Shown here: positions 1 to 8,453 of the stretch, one piece after another
How positions within the stretch are numbered: the first letter of the stretch is position 1
How the letters are laid out: each line of letters starts with the position of its first letter
Assembly (NCBI RefSeq): GCF_032818155.1
Contig: NZ_CP102589.1
Location: forward strand, 1,598,001 to 1,662,000
From: Niallia taxi
GTDB taxonomy: Bacteria > Bacillota > Bacilli > Bacillales > Cytobacillaceae
DNA length: 64,000 bases
Reading direction: 5' to 3'
The notes under the pieces: generated by a model
Told to the model about the DNA's origin: nothing
The model's database searches: none
What the model saw: the letters and a program-made list of their open reading frames with translations, nothing else
Translations under genes and position numbers: made by a program

Positions 1-633
1 GCAGCACTTTCCATTGAAAGTGGAGATTTATTGCTGTTTGTAGCAGATAAGGCAAATGTTGTCGCAGATTCATTAGGTGCACTTCGTCAAAAATTGGCGA
101 AAGAACTGAACCTGATTGACCCAGACAAGTTCAATTTCCTATGGGTGACAGATTGGCCGTTGTTCGAATATGATGAAGAAGAAAATCGCTTCTATGCGGC
201 ACACCATCCATTTACAATGCCAAAAAGAGAGGATATCGAACTGCTTGATTCTAATCCTAAGGCTGTCAAAGCACAAGCATATGATATCGTATTGAATGGT
301 TATGAGCTTGGTGGTGGATCACTTCGTATTTTCGAAAAGGATATTCAAGAAAAAATGTTCAGTATGCTAGGCTTCTCAAAAGAAGAGGCTTATGAGCAAT
401 TTGGTTTCTTGTTAGAAGCATTTGAATACGGGACACCACCACATGGCGGAATCGCAATTGGCTTAGACAGACTTATCATGCTGCTGTCTGGCAGAACGAA
501 TCTTCGTGACACAATCGCATTCCCGAAAACAGCAAGCGCAAGCTGCTTACTTACAGATGCACCTGGCGAAGTTTCTCAAAGCCAGCTTGATGATTTGCAT
601 CTTGCCCTTAAAACACCGAAACAAAACGACTGA
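1..633 (+). CDS. aspS: aspartyl-tRNA synthetase, C-terminal part (cut by window start)
   Basis: The reading frame is open from base 1 and ends at 633; about 210 residues are visible. They carry the class II aminoacyl-tRNA synthetase motif 3 region ([15 protein letters not shown]) and the bacterial AspRS ending with [16 protein letters not shown]. The enzyme charges tRNA-Asp with aspartate in the cytoplasm. The following gene is tcdA, the same order as B. subtilis aspS-yrvM. The N-terminal anticodon-binding domain lies outside the window. The stop codon is only 3 bases before the 5' end of an inverted-repeat cassette that appears to supply the terminator. Confidence 0.97.
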   Translation, partial: AALSIESGDLLLFVADKANVVADSLGALRQKLAKELNLIDPDKFNFLWVTDWPLFEYDEEENRFYAAHHPFTMPKREDIELLDSNPKAVKAQAYDIVLNGYELGGGSLRIFEKDIQEKMFSMLGFSKEEAYEQFGFLLEAFEYGTPPHGGIAIGLDRLIMLLSGRTNLRDTIAFPKTASASCLLTDAPGEVSQSQLDDLHLALKTPKQND

Positions 634-636
634 TAG

Positions 637-971
637 AAAGAGGCTGGGGCATAAGTATGTGAACCAGCGTAAAGACCGAACTACTTAATCAACTATTGGT
701 TAAATAGTTCGGTTTTTTGTTTTTAGTTTAAAATATAAAAAATTAGAAATGTTAGTGGAATGGAGCGGAGGTCACTCGACTACTAAGGGAAATAGAGGAA
801 AGGATGAGACCCCGCAGGCGAAGACGAGGAGGCTCCATACCTCCCCGCGGAAAGCGCGAGGACGAGCGCGCAATGAAACGAACTAATTTTATAGTTAAAA
901 GCTTCAAATTTAGATGTAATTTTATTATTCGTGTTTAGAAATGTTATTTTTTGTTTTGTCCCAGCCTTTTT
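637..971. repeat. 335-bp cassette bounded by inverted repeats, with a GC-rich core
   Basis: Outer arms 637-654 and 954-971 are imperfect inverted repeats, 16 of 18 positions matching, with the core AGGCTGGG / CCCAGCCT. Inside are a hairpin terminator (675-718) and a GC-rich core (about 751-890) that stands out from the AT-rich surroundings. A decayed relative of the core lies at 22421-22539. From memory, GC-rich cores of this kind recur in Bacillaceae intergenic regions; no transposase is encoded, so a non-autonomous repeat is my inference. No gene was seen in 634-1152. Confidence 0.65.
675..718 (+). terminator. Rho-independent terminator after aspS
   Basis: Stem ACCGAACTA / TAGTTCGGT, extended by TTAA pairs inside, followed directly by TTTTTTG. 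It lies within the inverted-repeat cassette. A similar CGAACTA/TAGTTCG stem is used downstream of cwlC (41582-41618). Confidence 0.8.
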
Positions 972-1036
972 CCTTTGTGCTTAAAAAAGGCAAGGGCTAG
1001 AACCTGTCTACATTTTATGTTATAGTACAAAAGGGT

Positions 1037-1080
1037 TTAAGAGTAGATAATACTAGAATTAAGAGTAGATAATACTAGAA
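1037..1080. repeat. perfect 22-bp tandem duplication
   Basis: Bases 1037-1058 and 1059-1080 are identical 22-mers, abutting exactly. The unit contains the palindrome-like core AGTAGATAATACTAGAA. It sits 73 bp upstream of the tcdA start, in the region where the tcdA promoter should be. Either a recent slippage duplication or a repeated binding site. Confidence 0.85.
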
Positions 1081-1152
1081 ATCATAAATGGATATAAAGG
1101 AATGGCCAATTCCTGTTTGACGGTAAATCTAATAATGGAGTTGAAGAAATAG

Positions 1153-1914
1153 ATGTTGCACCAATTTTCAAGAAATGAATTAGCAATTGGTACTGAGGGA
1201 TTAGAAAAGTTAAAAAACAGCACGGTTGCAGTACTAGGCATAGGGGGAGTAGGCTCCTTTTCTGCGGAGGCTTTAGCTCGTTCTGGTGTCGGCAAATTGA
1301 TTTTGATTGATAAGGATGATGTTGATATCACGAATGTCAATCGCCAAGTAATCGCACTATTATCAACTGTAGGACGCCCGAAAGTAGATATAATGAAGGA
1401 ACGTATTGCTGATATTAATCCAGAGTGCGAAGTGATTGCATTGAAAATGTTTTATACGGAAGAAACGTATGAAGAAATTTTTGCATACGGTTTAGACTAT
1501 GTTGTTGATGCGTCTGATACGATTTCTTATAAAATTCATTTGATGAAGGAATGCTTAACAAGAAATATTCCCATCATTTCCAGCATGGGTGCAGCAAATA
1601 AAATGGACCCAACTCGTTTCCAGATTGCTGACATCAGCAAGACGCATACTGATCCAATTGCTAAAGTAGTTCGTCTTCGATTGCGAAAAGAAGGCATACG
1701 TAAAGGAATTAAAGTGGTTTTCTCTGATGAGAGCCCGATTGTTATTAGGGAGGATGTTCGTAAAGTGGTCGGCAAAGATAATGCACCAATTCGCAAGGCA
1801 AAAATGCCTCCATCTTCGAATGCATTTGTTCCTTCTGTTGCTGGCTTGGTTATGGCAAGTCATGTTGTAAAAGAATTGTTAGGCGATATTAAAATAGTGC
1901 GTGTTAACGACTAA
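1153..1914 (+). CDS. tcdA: tRNA threonylcarbamoyladenosine dehydratase (t6A to ct6A)
   Basis: An E1/ThiF-like ATP-dependent enzyme of 253 residues that cyclises t6A37 of ANN-decoding tRNAs to ct6A. The nucleotide-binding glycine motif GIGGVGS is at about residues 29-35, followed by LIDKDDVDITNVNRQ (about 51-65), the acidic and arginine-containing motif typical of ThiF/MoeB proteins. Length matches B. subtilis YrvM and E. coli TcdA/CsdL. The ATG at 1153 follows a GGAG at 1137. It stands between aspS and (beyond an inserted ABC operon) rarA, which supports the YrvM assignment. A strong terminator follows. Confidence 0.93.
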   Translation: MLHQFSRNELAIGTEGLEKLKNSTVAVLGIGGVGSFSAEALARSGVGKLILIDKDDVDITNVNRQVIALLSTVGRPKVDIMKERIADINPECEVIALKMFYTEETYEEIFAYGLDYVVDASDTISYKIHLMKECLTRNIPIISSMGAANKMDPTRFQIADISKTHTDPIAKVVRLRLRKEGIRKGIKVVFSDESPIVIREDVRKVVGKDNAPIRKAKMPPSSNAFVPSVAGLVMASHVVKELLGDIKIVRVND

Positions 1915-1920
1915 TAAGTG

Positions 1921-1960
1921 AAAAGCCCAGGCTGGGAGCAGCCTGGGCTTTTGTATTTTT
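1921..1960 (+). terminator. Rho-independent terminator after tcdA
   Basis: Perfect stem AAAAGCCCAGGCT / AGCCTGGGCTTTT (1921-1933 with 1940-1952) followed by GTATTTTT. It separates tcdA from the ABC operon, which therefore needs its own promoter. Confidence 0.92.
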
Positions 1961-1991
1961 AATCAGCTGGTTTAAATTGACAAATTACCTA

Positions 1992-2043
1992 TTGATTATG
2001 GAAATGTATTAGTGTACTATTTTGATAGTACACTAATACATTT
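1992..2043 (+). promoter_or_regulatory. promoter and YtrA-type palindromic operator of the ABC operon
   Basis: Arms 2002-2020 and 2025-2043 form a perfect 19-bp inverted repeat with a 4-base loop. It contains AGTGTA (2011-2016) and TACACT (2029-2034) spaced by 12 bp. From memory, the B. subtilis YtrA operator is AGTGTA-13 bp-TACACT. A candidate sigma-A promoter, TTGATT (1992-1997), 17-bp spacer, TACTAT (2015-2020), puts the -10 box in the palindrome, so a bound repressor would block polymerase. The third gene-proximal ORF of this operon encodes a YtrA-family GntR regulator, which is the expected ligand-free repressor. Confidence 0.75.
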
Positions 2044-2059
2044 TTTCAGGGAGAGATAT

Positions 2060-2824
2060 ATGAACGCTTTTAAGGGCTTATTGAGAAAGGATATAAAGAT
2101 TTCCATCGGCTATTTTTACACGATTTTAATTTTTATGGTCATAGCTTTTGCTGCAGGTTGGATATTTTCCAACTATTACGATACCCGCATGCTTGTTGGA
2201 GTGATTTCGTTTGCTTTAATCATTGCACATGTTATTTATTTACCTGGATCACTGTTGACATCTCTTAATATGGAAGGGAAAACACAATTATGGCTTCATA
2301 ATCCGCAAAGCAGTGCGAAATTATTGCTGTCAAAGCTGACAGCCTGTTCCTTGCTGTCTATGTGCTCGACTATCCTTATCACGATTATTACGATTATCAG
2401 TATTAGTTCATTAGCAGAGTTCAACGAGATGTTTTCTACTGGTGATATTGTCATGATTGCTGTTGCAATTTGGGTGATATCGTTTTATATCAGCATTTGG
2501 GTCATATTTTATTGGACTGTTTATCACAGTATCGCAAGAATTCAAGCTTTAAAAAAACTCCGCTGGCTTGTTCTTATTGTAATCTGGTATTTATGGAAAA
2601 TGTTAACTGGGTTAGTCGGGAAAATTAGTTTTGTTCAAGCTTTAAAAGAAAAATGGATGTTGAATATTGGAAACGTATTTCATATGGAAACAGGGGCAAA
2701 TTCCTTCCAAGCAAGCTTTGAAATGATGGATATATCCGTATTTGTTCTAGCTGGCTATTGTTTGACAGCTATTCTGCTCTTCTGGCTTTCTTCTTGGGCT
2801 TTAGACAAGAAAGTGGAGGTGTAA
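2060..2824 (+). CDS. ABC-2 type membrane protein, first gene of Ytr-like operon
   Basis: A 254-residue integral membrane protein with about six hydrophobic segments: two near the N-terminus, two centrally, one at about 155-170 and one at the C-terminus. There is no ATPase motif. The frame is open from 2012, but the ATG at 2060 has the AGGGAG Shine-Dalgarno at 2048, and earlier starts fall within the operator palindrome. It is followed after 5 bases by the GntR regulator and two ABC ATPases, so it is probably a permease partner, most likely for the ATPase at 3207. The substrate is not predictable from sequence; Ytr-type transporters respond to cell-wall antibiotics. Confidence 0.75.
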   Translation: MNAFKGLLRKDIKISIGYFYTILIFMVIAFAAGWIFSNYYDTRMLVGVISFALIIAHVIYLPGSLLTSLNMEGKTQLWLHNPQSSAKLLLSKLTACSLLSMCSTILITIITIISISSLAEFNEMFSTGDIVMIAVAIWVISFYISIWVIFYWTVYHSIARIQALKKLRWLVLIVIWYLWKMLTGLVGKISFVQALKEKWMLNIGNVFHMETGANSFQASFEMMDISVFVLAGYCLTAILLFWLSSWALDKKVEV

Positions 2825-2829
2825 GGTGA

Positions 2830-3210
2830 ATGTCTGATGACTTTAAAGCATCAAGGCCAATATATATGCAAATTGTTGATAAAATCATGCAGCAAATTGC
2901 AAGACAGGAGTTGAAAGAGGGGCAAAAGCTTCCTTCTGTTAGAGAAATGGCCATTGAGTCAGGAGTAAATCCAAATACAATCCAAAGAACCTACAGTGAG
3001 TTGGAGAGGATGCATATTGTGGAAACGAAAAGAGGACAGGGGACATTCATCACTGATAAGAGGGAAGTGCTGGAGGAAGTGAAGAAAAAACTGCAGTTTG
3101 ATATCGTCGATCGGTTTATTGCGAATATGAAAGAGCTTGGCATGTCTGAGGAAGAACTGATAACAGAACTGACCCAGCATTTGAACAAAAGAAAGGAGGA
3201 AAAGTCTTGA
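2830..3210 (+). CDS. YtrA-family GntR transcriptional regulator
   Basis: 126 residues with an N-terminal winged helix (about 8-75) showing the GntR signature IYMQIVDKIMQQI, LPSVREMAIESGVNPNTIQR and GQGTFI. The C-terminal tail is short and helical, with no FCD/UTRA domain, which defines the YtrA subfamily. These are usually autorepressors of adjacent ABC transporter operons. The AGTGTA/TACACT operator upstream of the first gene agrees with this. The SD overlaps the preceding stop. The gene ends in a TTGA overlap with the next ATPase, implying translational coupling. Confidence 0.92.
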   Translation: MSDDFKASRPIYMQIVDKIMQQIARQELKEGQKLPSVREMAIESGVNPNTIQRTYSELERMHIVETKRGQGTFITDKREVLEEVKKKLQFDIVDRFIANMKELGMSEEELITELTQHLNKRKEEKS

Positions 3211-3902
3211 TTTCATTTCAGAAAGTCACAAAAAAATACGGGAAAGAAACAGCCTTACAAGACATTGATTTCACCTTCGAACAAGGCAAGATATACGGAC
3301 TGGTCGGAGCTAATGGGAGTGGGAAATCAACTACCTTGAAAATGATCGCAGGACTTGTCCAGCCAACCTCAGGAAGTGTAAGTGTCAACGGCAAAAAAGC
3401 GAATCGGAGAATCGCAGCTGATGTTTCTTATTTAACCGAATTAGATATGTTTTACGAAGGTTTTACTGTATTAGACATGCTTCATTTCTCCGCCTCGCAA
3501 TTTCATGATTTAAATATGGAAACAGCTTATGAACTTATAAGCTACATGGCACTCGATAAAGATAAAAAGATCAAAGAGCTGTCTAAGGGAAACAGAGGAA
3601 GATTAAAGCTTGTTATCAGCTTAAGCAGGAAGGTGCCTGTGTTATTGCTTGATGAACCATTTTCTGGATTAGACCCGATGGTTAGAGAGTCAATTGTAAA
3701 GGGCTTGCTTCACTATATTGATTTTGACAGACAAACTGTCATCATTGCCACACATGAAATAGCCGAAATCGAACCGCTTTTGGATGATGTGGTTGTCATA
3801 AATCAAGGGCATTTCGCAGCTCATTTTCATGTGGAAACACTTAGAGAACAATATGGACTTTCTGTTGTTGAGTGGATGAGAGAAAATATTAACCAGTTAT
3901 AG
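3207..3902 (+). CDS. ABC transporter ATP-binding protein (YtrB-like)
   Basis: 231-residue ATPase. Walker A GANGSGKST is at residues 34-42, Walker B VLLLDEP at 145-151 and the H-loop at IATHE. The signature loop is LSKGNRGR (about 125-132) instead of LSGGQ, a known feature of YtrB-type ATPases. TTG start at 3207 after AAAGGAGG, overlapping the regulator's TGA. It probably pairs with the membrane protein at 2060. Expression should be relieved from YtrA repression by an unknown inducer. Confidence 0.92.
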   Translation: MISFQKVTKKYGKETALQDIDFTFEQGKIYGLVGANGSGKSTTLKMIAGLVQPTSGSVSVNGKKANRRIAADVSYLTELDMFYEGFTVLDMLHFSASQFHDLNMETAYELISYMALDKDKKIKELSKGNRGRLKLVISLSRKVPVLLLDEPFSGLDPMVRESIVKGLLHYIDFDRQTVIIATHEIAEIEPLLDDVVVINQGHFAAHFHVETLREQYGLSVVEWMRENINQL

Positions 3903-3916
3903 AGAGGGGAGCTAGT

Positions 3917-4834
3917 ATGGCAAGTGTTGTAGAACTGAAAGATGTTTCAAAAATCATTAAAGGCAGGAAAATCATCGACCGTTTAAGCTTCAATGTCGAA
4001 GAGGGAGAAGTATTTGGCTTTCTTGGCCCAAATGGTGCAGGGAAAACGACAACAATCCGTATGATTGTAGGACTTATCAGCATGTCTGACGGAGATATTT
4101 TTATCTGTGGCAATAGTGTCAAAAAAGATTTTGAAAAGGCAGTCCAGCATGTCGGTGCAATCGTGGAGAATCCGGAAATGTATAAATTTCTTTCTGGCTA
4201 TGATAATTTGGTGCATTATGGGCGGATGATAAAAGGAGTTAGTAAAGCAAAGATAGCAGAGGTTGTCGAGCTTGTTGGCCTAACCGACAGAATCAATGAC
4301 AAGGTCAAAACGTATTCACTTGGCATGAGACAAAGGCTGGGGCTTGCCCAAAGCTTATTGCATAATCCTAAAGTCCTGATCCTTGATGAGCCGACGAACG
4401 GTCTTGATCCTGCAGGGATAAGAGAGATTCGTGATCATTTAAGAATGCTTGCTAGAGACAGAGGAATGGCTGTTATTGTTTCCAGTCATCTGTTATCGGA
4501 AATGGAAATGATGTGTGACAGAATCGGTATTATCCAGCAAGGCAAGCTTGTAGATGTTCAGCTTGTGAAGGATTTTGTCAGCAATGCAGAAAAGCTGTAT
4601 GAGCTAGAAATGGACCGTTTGGATGATGCGATGAACTTAATCGCAAAGCATTTGCCAGGTTTAAAGCTTACAAAAAATGAATCTTGCCTGGAGGTACCGG
4701 TTAAAAAAGAGCAGGTTCCTGAACTGGTCAAACTACTTGCGGGCCATGATATTTCTATTTTTGGAATAAGAGAGATATCGAAAACACTCGAAGATAGATT
4801 CTTAGAAGTGACCAATGATAAGGGGGAATTATAA
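3917..4834 (+). CDS. ABC transporter ATP-binding protein, BcrA type
   Basis: 305 residues: ATPase domain (about 5-215) with Walker A GPNGAGKTT (37-45), signature SLGMRQRLGLAQSLL (134-148), Walker B VLILDEP (153-159), and a C-terminal extension of about 90 residues typical of BcrA/lantibiotic-immunity ATPases. It overlaps the next permease by one base (TAATG). These features suggest an efflux or antibiotic-resistance exporter with the 4834 permease. It differs from the preceding ATPase, so the operon appears to encode two transporters rather than one duplicated subunit. Confidence 0.92.
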   Translation: MASVVELKDVSKIIKGRKIIDRLSFNVEEGEVFGFLGPNGAGKTTTIRMIVGLISMSDGDIFICGNSVKKDFEKAVQHVGAIVENPEMYKFLSGYDNLVHYGRMIKGVSKAKIAEVVELVGLTDRINDKVKTYSLGMRQRLGLAQSLLHNPKVLILDEPTNGLDPAGIREIRDHLRMLARDRGMAVIVSSHLLSEMEMMCDRIGIIQQGKLVDVQLVKDFVSNAEKLYELEMDRLDDAMNLIAKHLPGLKLTKNESCLEVPVKKEQVPELVKLLAGHDISIFGIREISKTLEDRFLEVTNDKGEL

Positions 4835-5787
4835 TGCTGCAGCTGCTTCAGAATGAATGGGTGAAAATATGGAAGCGCACTGCCACACATGTGATGGTCG
4901 TATTATTGCTGCTGAGTTCAATAGCGATCGGTGCTATAACTAAATATCAGGAGTATGGCTTGTCAGTCCCCGATAATGAAAATTGGAAGCAGGGCCTCGA
5001 GCTTGAAATCAAGGAATATCAAAAACAGCTTGATGACGGTACAGTTGACCCAACTTCCATTGACTATACTAGACAACAGATTGCTATTAATAAATACAGG
5101 ATAGAGCATAATATCTCAACGAATGTAGATTATTCGGCATGGGACTTTGTGTCAGATACTACAGAGCTTATTTCCTTTGCAGGCTTGTTTACCATTATCA
5201 TTGCTGCAGGAATTGTCGCAAATGAGTTTACATGGGGCACGGTGAAGCTGCTGCTTATCCGCCCGATTAGCAGAGCAAAAATATTAATGTCTAAATATTT
5301 GACTGTATTGCTGTTTGGGATTTGCCTGCTTTTAATTCTGTTTGTCTTTTCAATAATACTCGGAGGAATATTATTCGGTTTCCCTGACACCAGTACTCCT
5401 TATTTGAATTATCATGATGGAACTGTTACAGAACAAAACATGATTGTGCATTTATTAATATCATACGGACTCAACTCCATTAGTTTATTAATGATAACAA
5501 CAATGGCATTCATGATTTCAAGTGTATTCCGAAACAGCTCCCTTGCTGTTGGAATTTCCATTTTCCTTATGTTTATGGGCAGTACGGTCACATTTTTGCT
5601 TGCAACAAAGTTTGAATGGGCAAAGTACATCTTATTTGCCAATACAGATTTAAGCCAATATTTTGAAGGTGCACCAATAGTTCAAGGGATGACGATGACA
5701 TTCTCCATTGTAATGCTTTGCGTGTATTTTTTGATATTCCATCTTCTTGCATTTATAGTGTTCAAGAAAAGAGATGTAGCTGCATAA
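4834..5787 (+). CDS. ABC-2 permease, BcrB/lantibiotic-type
   Basis: 317 residues: a membrane segment at about 18-40, an extracytoplasmic region at about 45-105, then five hydrophobic segments in the C-terminal two thirds. This is the fold of ABC-2 permeases that partner BcrA ATPases. ATG overlaps the ATPase stop, so subunit synthesis is coupled. Last gene of the operon, followed by a terminator. Role inferred: export or detoxification of a peptide or other membrane-active compound. Confidence 0.85.
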   Translation: MLQLLQNEWVKIWKRTATHVMVVLLLLSSIAIGAITKYQEYGLSVPDNENWKQGLELEIKEYQKQLDDGTVDPTSIDYTRQQIAINKYRIEHNISTNVDYSAWDFVSDTTELISFAGLFTIIIAAGIVANEFTWGTVKLLLIRPISRAKILMSKYLTVLLFGICLLLILFVFSIILGGILFGFPDTSTPYLNYHDGTVTEQNMIVHLLISYGLNSISLLMITTMAFMISSVFRNSSLAVGISIFLMFMGSTVTFLLATKFEWAKYILFANTDLSQYFEGAPIVQGMTMTFSIVMLCVYFLIFHLLAFIVFKKRDVAA

Positions 5788-5796
5788 GTATTTTAG

Positions 5797-5828
5797 GAGC
5801 GGATGGCTGATGCCATTCCGCTTTTTTG
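5797..5828 (+). terminator. terminator of the ABC operon
   Basis: Stem AGCGGATGGC / GCCATTCCGCT with one bulged T, then TTTTTT at 5822. Confidence 0.8.
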
Positions 5829-5867
5829 TTTTAAGTCTAAACTTTTCGTTTCCGCATGAAATTGCGA

Positions 5868-5873
5868 TATAAT
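5868..5873 (+). promoter_or_regulatory. -10 box of probable rarA promoter
   Basis: A perfect TATAAT stands 36 bases before the rarA start codon. The -35 region is weak (about TTCGTT at 5845). Confidence 0.45.
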
Positions 5874-5909
5874 AGTTAACAAAGAAGTGCGACAAAAGGT
5901 GTGAGTACA

Positions 5910-7205
5910 GTGAATGGAGAACCATTAGCATATCGAATGAGACCTACGACAATTGATGAGGTTGTCGGGCAACAAGATATAATCGGTAAACAAACAAGTT
6001 TATATAAAATGATTAAAAATGGCTATGTACCATCGATGCTTTTATATGGTGAGCCTGGTATAGGAAAGACCTCCATTGCCTTTGCGATTGCCGGTACAAC
6101 AAGCTTGCCCTTTATTGCTTTAAATGCAACGACAGCAGGCAAAAAAGATGTGGAAGCAGTTGTGGATGAAGCAAGGCTAACAGGCAAGGTGCTGCTTTTT
6201 CTTGATGAGATTCATCGTTTTAATAAAGCCCAGCAGGATTATTTGCTTCCACATGTGGAGAGAGGAGATATCGTTTTGATTGGGGCAACAACAGAAAACC
6301 CTTATCACGATGTGAATCCCGCTATCAGAAGCCGCTGCGGCCAGATCAAGCAGCTAAAAAGATTGACAGATACAGATATTGAGGAGCTTCTCACACGAGC
6401 AATCAAGGAAGAACGCGGCCTTGGCAGTTTTGCTATTGAGATTACAAATGAACAAATTAAAAAAATTGCGCAAGGCACAAATGGTGACGCAAGAAAATCT
6501 CTCACCCTTTTAGAATCAATCGTCTACTCTTCAGACAAGGAAGATGGCAAATTTATTATAAAAGACGAGATGGTTGAAGCGATGATTGAAAAAGTCGGTG
6601 TGTATGGAGATAAGAAGGGCTCCCATTTCTACAATTTGCTGTCAAGCCTGCAAAAAAGCATCCGTGGCAGCGATGTTGATGCTGCTCTTTACTATTTGGC
6701 TCATTTGCTCGAAACCGGTGATCTTGTGGCAGTCAACAGAAGACTGCTTGTTATCGCCTACGAGGATATTGGACTAGCCAAAACGTCTGTCGGAAACAAT
6801 GTCCTTGCTGCTGTCACAGCCAGCGAAAGGCTCGGCCTTCCTGAAGCAAGAATTCCATTATCTGTTGCGGTTGTGGAAATGTGCTTATCCTCTAAATCAA
6901 ATGCCGCATACAAAGCACTTGATGCAGCAATAGCTGATGTAAGAAGCGGCAATGTTGGGGATATCCCGATGCATCTTCGTGACGGTCACTATGCTGGGAG
7001 TAAGGTGTTAGGACATGTAGGATATGTATATCCCCATGATTATCCAATTGGTACTTTCGGGGGCTGGGTTAATCAGGACTATTTACCAGATAAGCTAAAG
7101 GGCACTAAGTATTATGTGCCGACAGAGGCAGGAGAAGAGAAAAAGCTCAAGGCTATTTATGAACGGTTAGCAGGATTCCGGACAGATAGCGGGAAAAAAC
7201 AATAA
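5910..7205 (+). CDS. rarA: RarA/MgsA replication-associated AAA+ ATPase
   Basis: 431 residues. AAA+ Walker A GEPGIGKTS at 47-55, Walker B LLFLDEIHR, sensor 1 GATTENP. The C-terminal clamp-loader-like oligomerisation domain includes the conserved RGSDVDAALYYLA and LLVIAYEDIGLA segments. RarA acts at stalled replication forks. The frame extends to GTG 5901, but GTG 5910 has AAAGGTG at the right distance and gives the family N-terminus (PLAYRMRPTTIDEVVGQ). In B. subtilis yrvN is directly followed by cymR; here three accessory genes intervene. Confidence 0.93.
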   Translation: MNGEPLAYRMRPTTIDEVVGQQDIIGKQTSLYKMIKNGYVPSMLLYGEPGIGKTSIAFAIAGTTSLPFIALNATTAGKKDVEAVVDEARLTGKVLLFLDEIHRFNKAQQDYLLPHVERGDIVLIGATTENPYHDVNPAIRSRCGQIKQLKRLTDTDIEELLTRAIKEERGLGSFAIEITNEQIKKIAQGTNGDARKSLTLLESIVYSSDKEDGKFIIKDEMVEAMIEKVGVYGDKKGSHFYNLLSSLQKSIRGSDVDAALYYLAHLLETGDLVAVNRRLLVIAYEDIGLAKTSVGNNVLAAVTASERLGLPEARIPLSVAVVEMCLSSKSNAAYKALDAAIADVRSGNVGDIPMHLRDGHYAGSKVLGHVGYVYPHDYPIGTFGGWVNQDYLPDKLKGTKYYVPTEAGEEKKLKAIYERLAGFRTDSGKKQ

Positions 7206-7221
7206 GGGAAGTGCAGCAGTA

Positions 7222-8340
7222 TTGAAGATTGACAGAATAGAGCTTCTTCACTTAAAGATGCCTTTGCTTCATCCGTTTGAGACAAGCTTCGGCAGACTGA
7301 CAGAAAAGGATTTCTATCTTATTAAAATGTTCAGTGGCGAGCATATTGGCTATGGAGAGTCTGTTGCTATGCCAAATCCAGGGTATACAGAAGAAACTAC
7401 AGGGACTTCCGCCTATATGATGGAGGAATTTTTAATTCCGCTCCTGTTTAACAGTAAGATAAATCACCCTGACGATGTTTCTGCCATTTTTTCGCCTATA
7501 AGAAGAAATAATATGGCAAAAGCTGCATTAGAAGGTGCAGTTTGGGACCTTTATAGCAAAAAAAGAAAAATATCCCTTGCACATGCTCTTGGGGGAACAA
7601 GGGAGAGTATTGATGTTGGTGTGAGCATCGGTATCCAAAAGTCATGCGATGATCTTCTTCTCAAAATAGAAGGGTATTTATCGGAGGGCTATAAAAAAAT
7701 CAAAGTTAAGATTAAGCCAGGCTATGATTTGGAGCCATTGACTAAAATCAGAGAAAGATTCGGCTTTAATATTCCGCTAATGGCGGATGCGAACTCGGCT
7801 TATTCTCTTGAGGATTTGGACCATTTAAAGAAATTGGATCCCTTAAAGCTATTGATGATCGAACAGCCCTTGGCATTTGATGATATGATTGACCACGCAG
7901 TCTTGCAAAAACAGCTGGACACACCCATCTGTTTGGATGAAAGCATCTGTTCAGCAGAAGATGCTCGTAAAGCGATTGAGCTTGATAGCTGCAGAATCAT
8001 CAATTTAAAGATTGGTCGTGTCGGTGGTTTGACAGAAGCAAAAAAAATTCATGATTTATGCCAAAAAAACAATATCCCTGTCTGGTGCGGTGGGATGCTT
8101 GAAGCAGGTGTTGGCAGAGCGCATAATATTGCCATAACCGCTCTTTCAAACTTTACGATTGCCGGCGATACATCGGCATCTGACCGTTATTGGCAGGAGG
8201 ATATTATCCAGCCTGAGGTAGAAATGTCTGCTCCAGGAAAAATAGCTGTTCCGACAAGTGCCGGAATCGGTTATAAATTAAACGAGCAAGTAATTAAAAA
8301 GTACATGATTGGAAAAAAGATATATACTAATGACATATAA
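7222..8340 (+). CDS. menC: enolase-superfamily OSBS / N-succinylamino acid racemase (MenC2 type)
   Basis: 372 residues of the muconate-lactonising subgroup of the enolase superfamily. Catalytic lysines K161/K163 lie in the KxKxK strand and K263 opposite. Metal ligands are D189, E214 and D239. Members make o-succinylbenzoate for menaquinone or racemise N-succinylamino acids; sequence alone does not separate the two. No other men gene is near, and an M20 amidohydrolase follows at 8454. That matches the NSAR plus desuccinylase arrangement known from Geobacillus, so a D-to-L amino acid conversion is a serious alternative to menaquinone synthesis. TTG start, SD AAGGGAAG. Confidence 0.85.
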   Translation: MKIDRIELLHLKMPLLHPFETSFGRLTEKDFYLIKMFSGEHIGYGESVAMPNPGYTEETTGTSAYMMEEFLIPLLFNSKINHPDDVSAIFSPIRRNNMAKAALEGAVWDLYSKKRKISLAHALGGTRESIDVGVSIGIQKSCDDLLLKIEGYLSEGYKKIKVKIKPGYDLEPLTKIRERFGFNIPLMADANSAYSLEDLDHLKKLDPLKLLMIEQPLAFDDMIDHAVLQKQLDTPICLDESICSAEDARKAIELDSCRIINLKIGRVGGLTEAKKIHDLCQKNNIPVWCGGMLEAGVGRAHNIAITALSNFTIAGDTSASDRYWQEDIIQPEVEMSAPGKIAVPTSAGIGYKLNEQVIKKYMIGKKIYTNDI

Positions 8341-8360
8341 TACTTTTATGTTAGCAGGAA

Positions 8361-8393
8361 GTACACAATCTCTTCTTTTAGAAGATTGTGCAC
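8361..8393 (+). other. hairpin between racemase and amidohydrolase
   Basis: GTACACAATC..TTCT pairs with AGAAGATTGTGCAC with a two-base bulge. There is no T-tract, so it may be an mRNA-processing or stability element rather than a terminator. Confidence 0.4.
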
Positions 8394-8453
8394 GTTTAAA
8401 ATACAGAATATTCGGTACATGCAGCATCGAACAAGGAGACGGAGGATAAATAG

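Noticed and set aside
2012..2059. Longer N-terminus for the first ABC operon gene
   Set aside because: These codons lie in the operator palindrome and at the likely transcription start; ATG 2060 has the SD.
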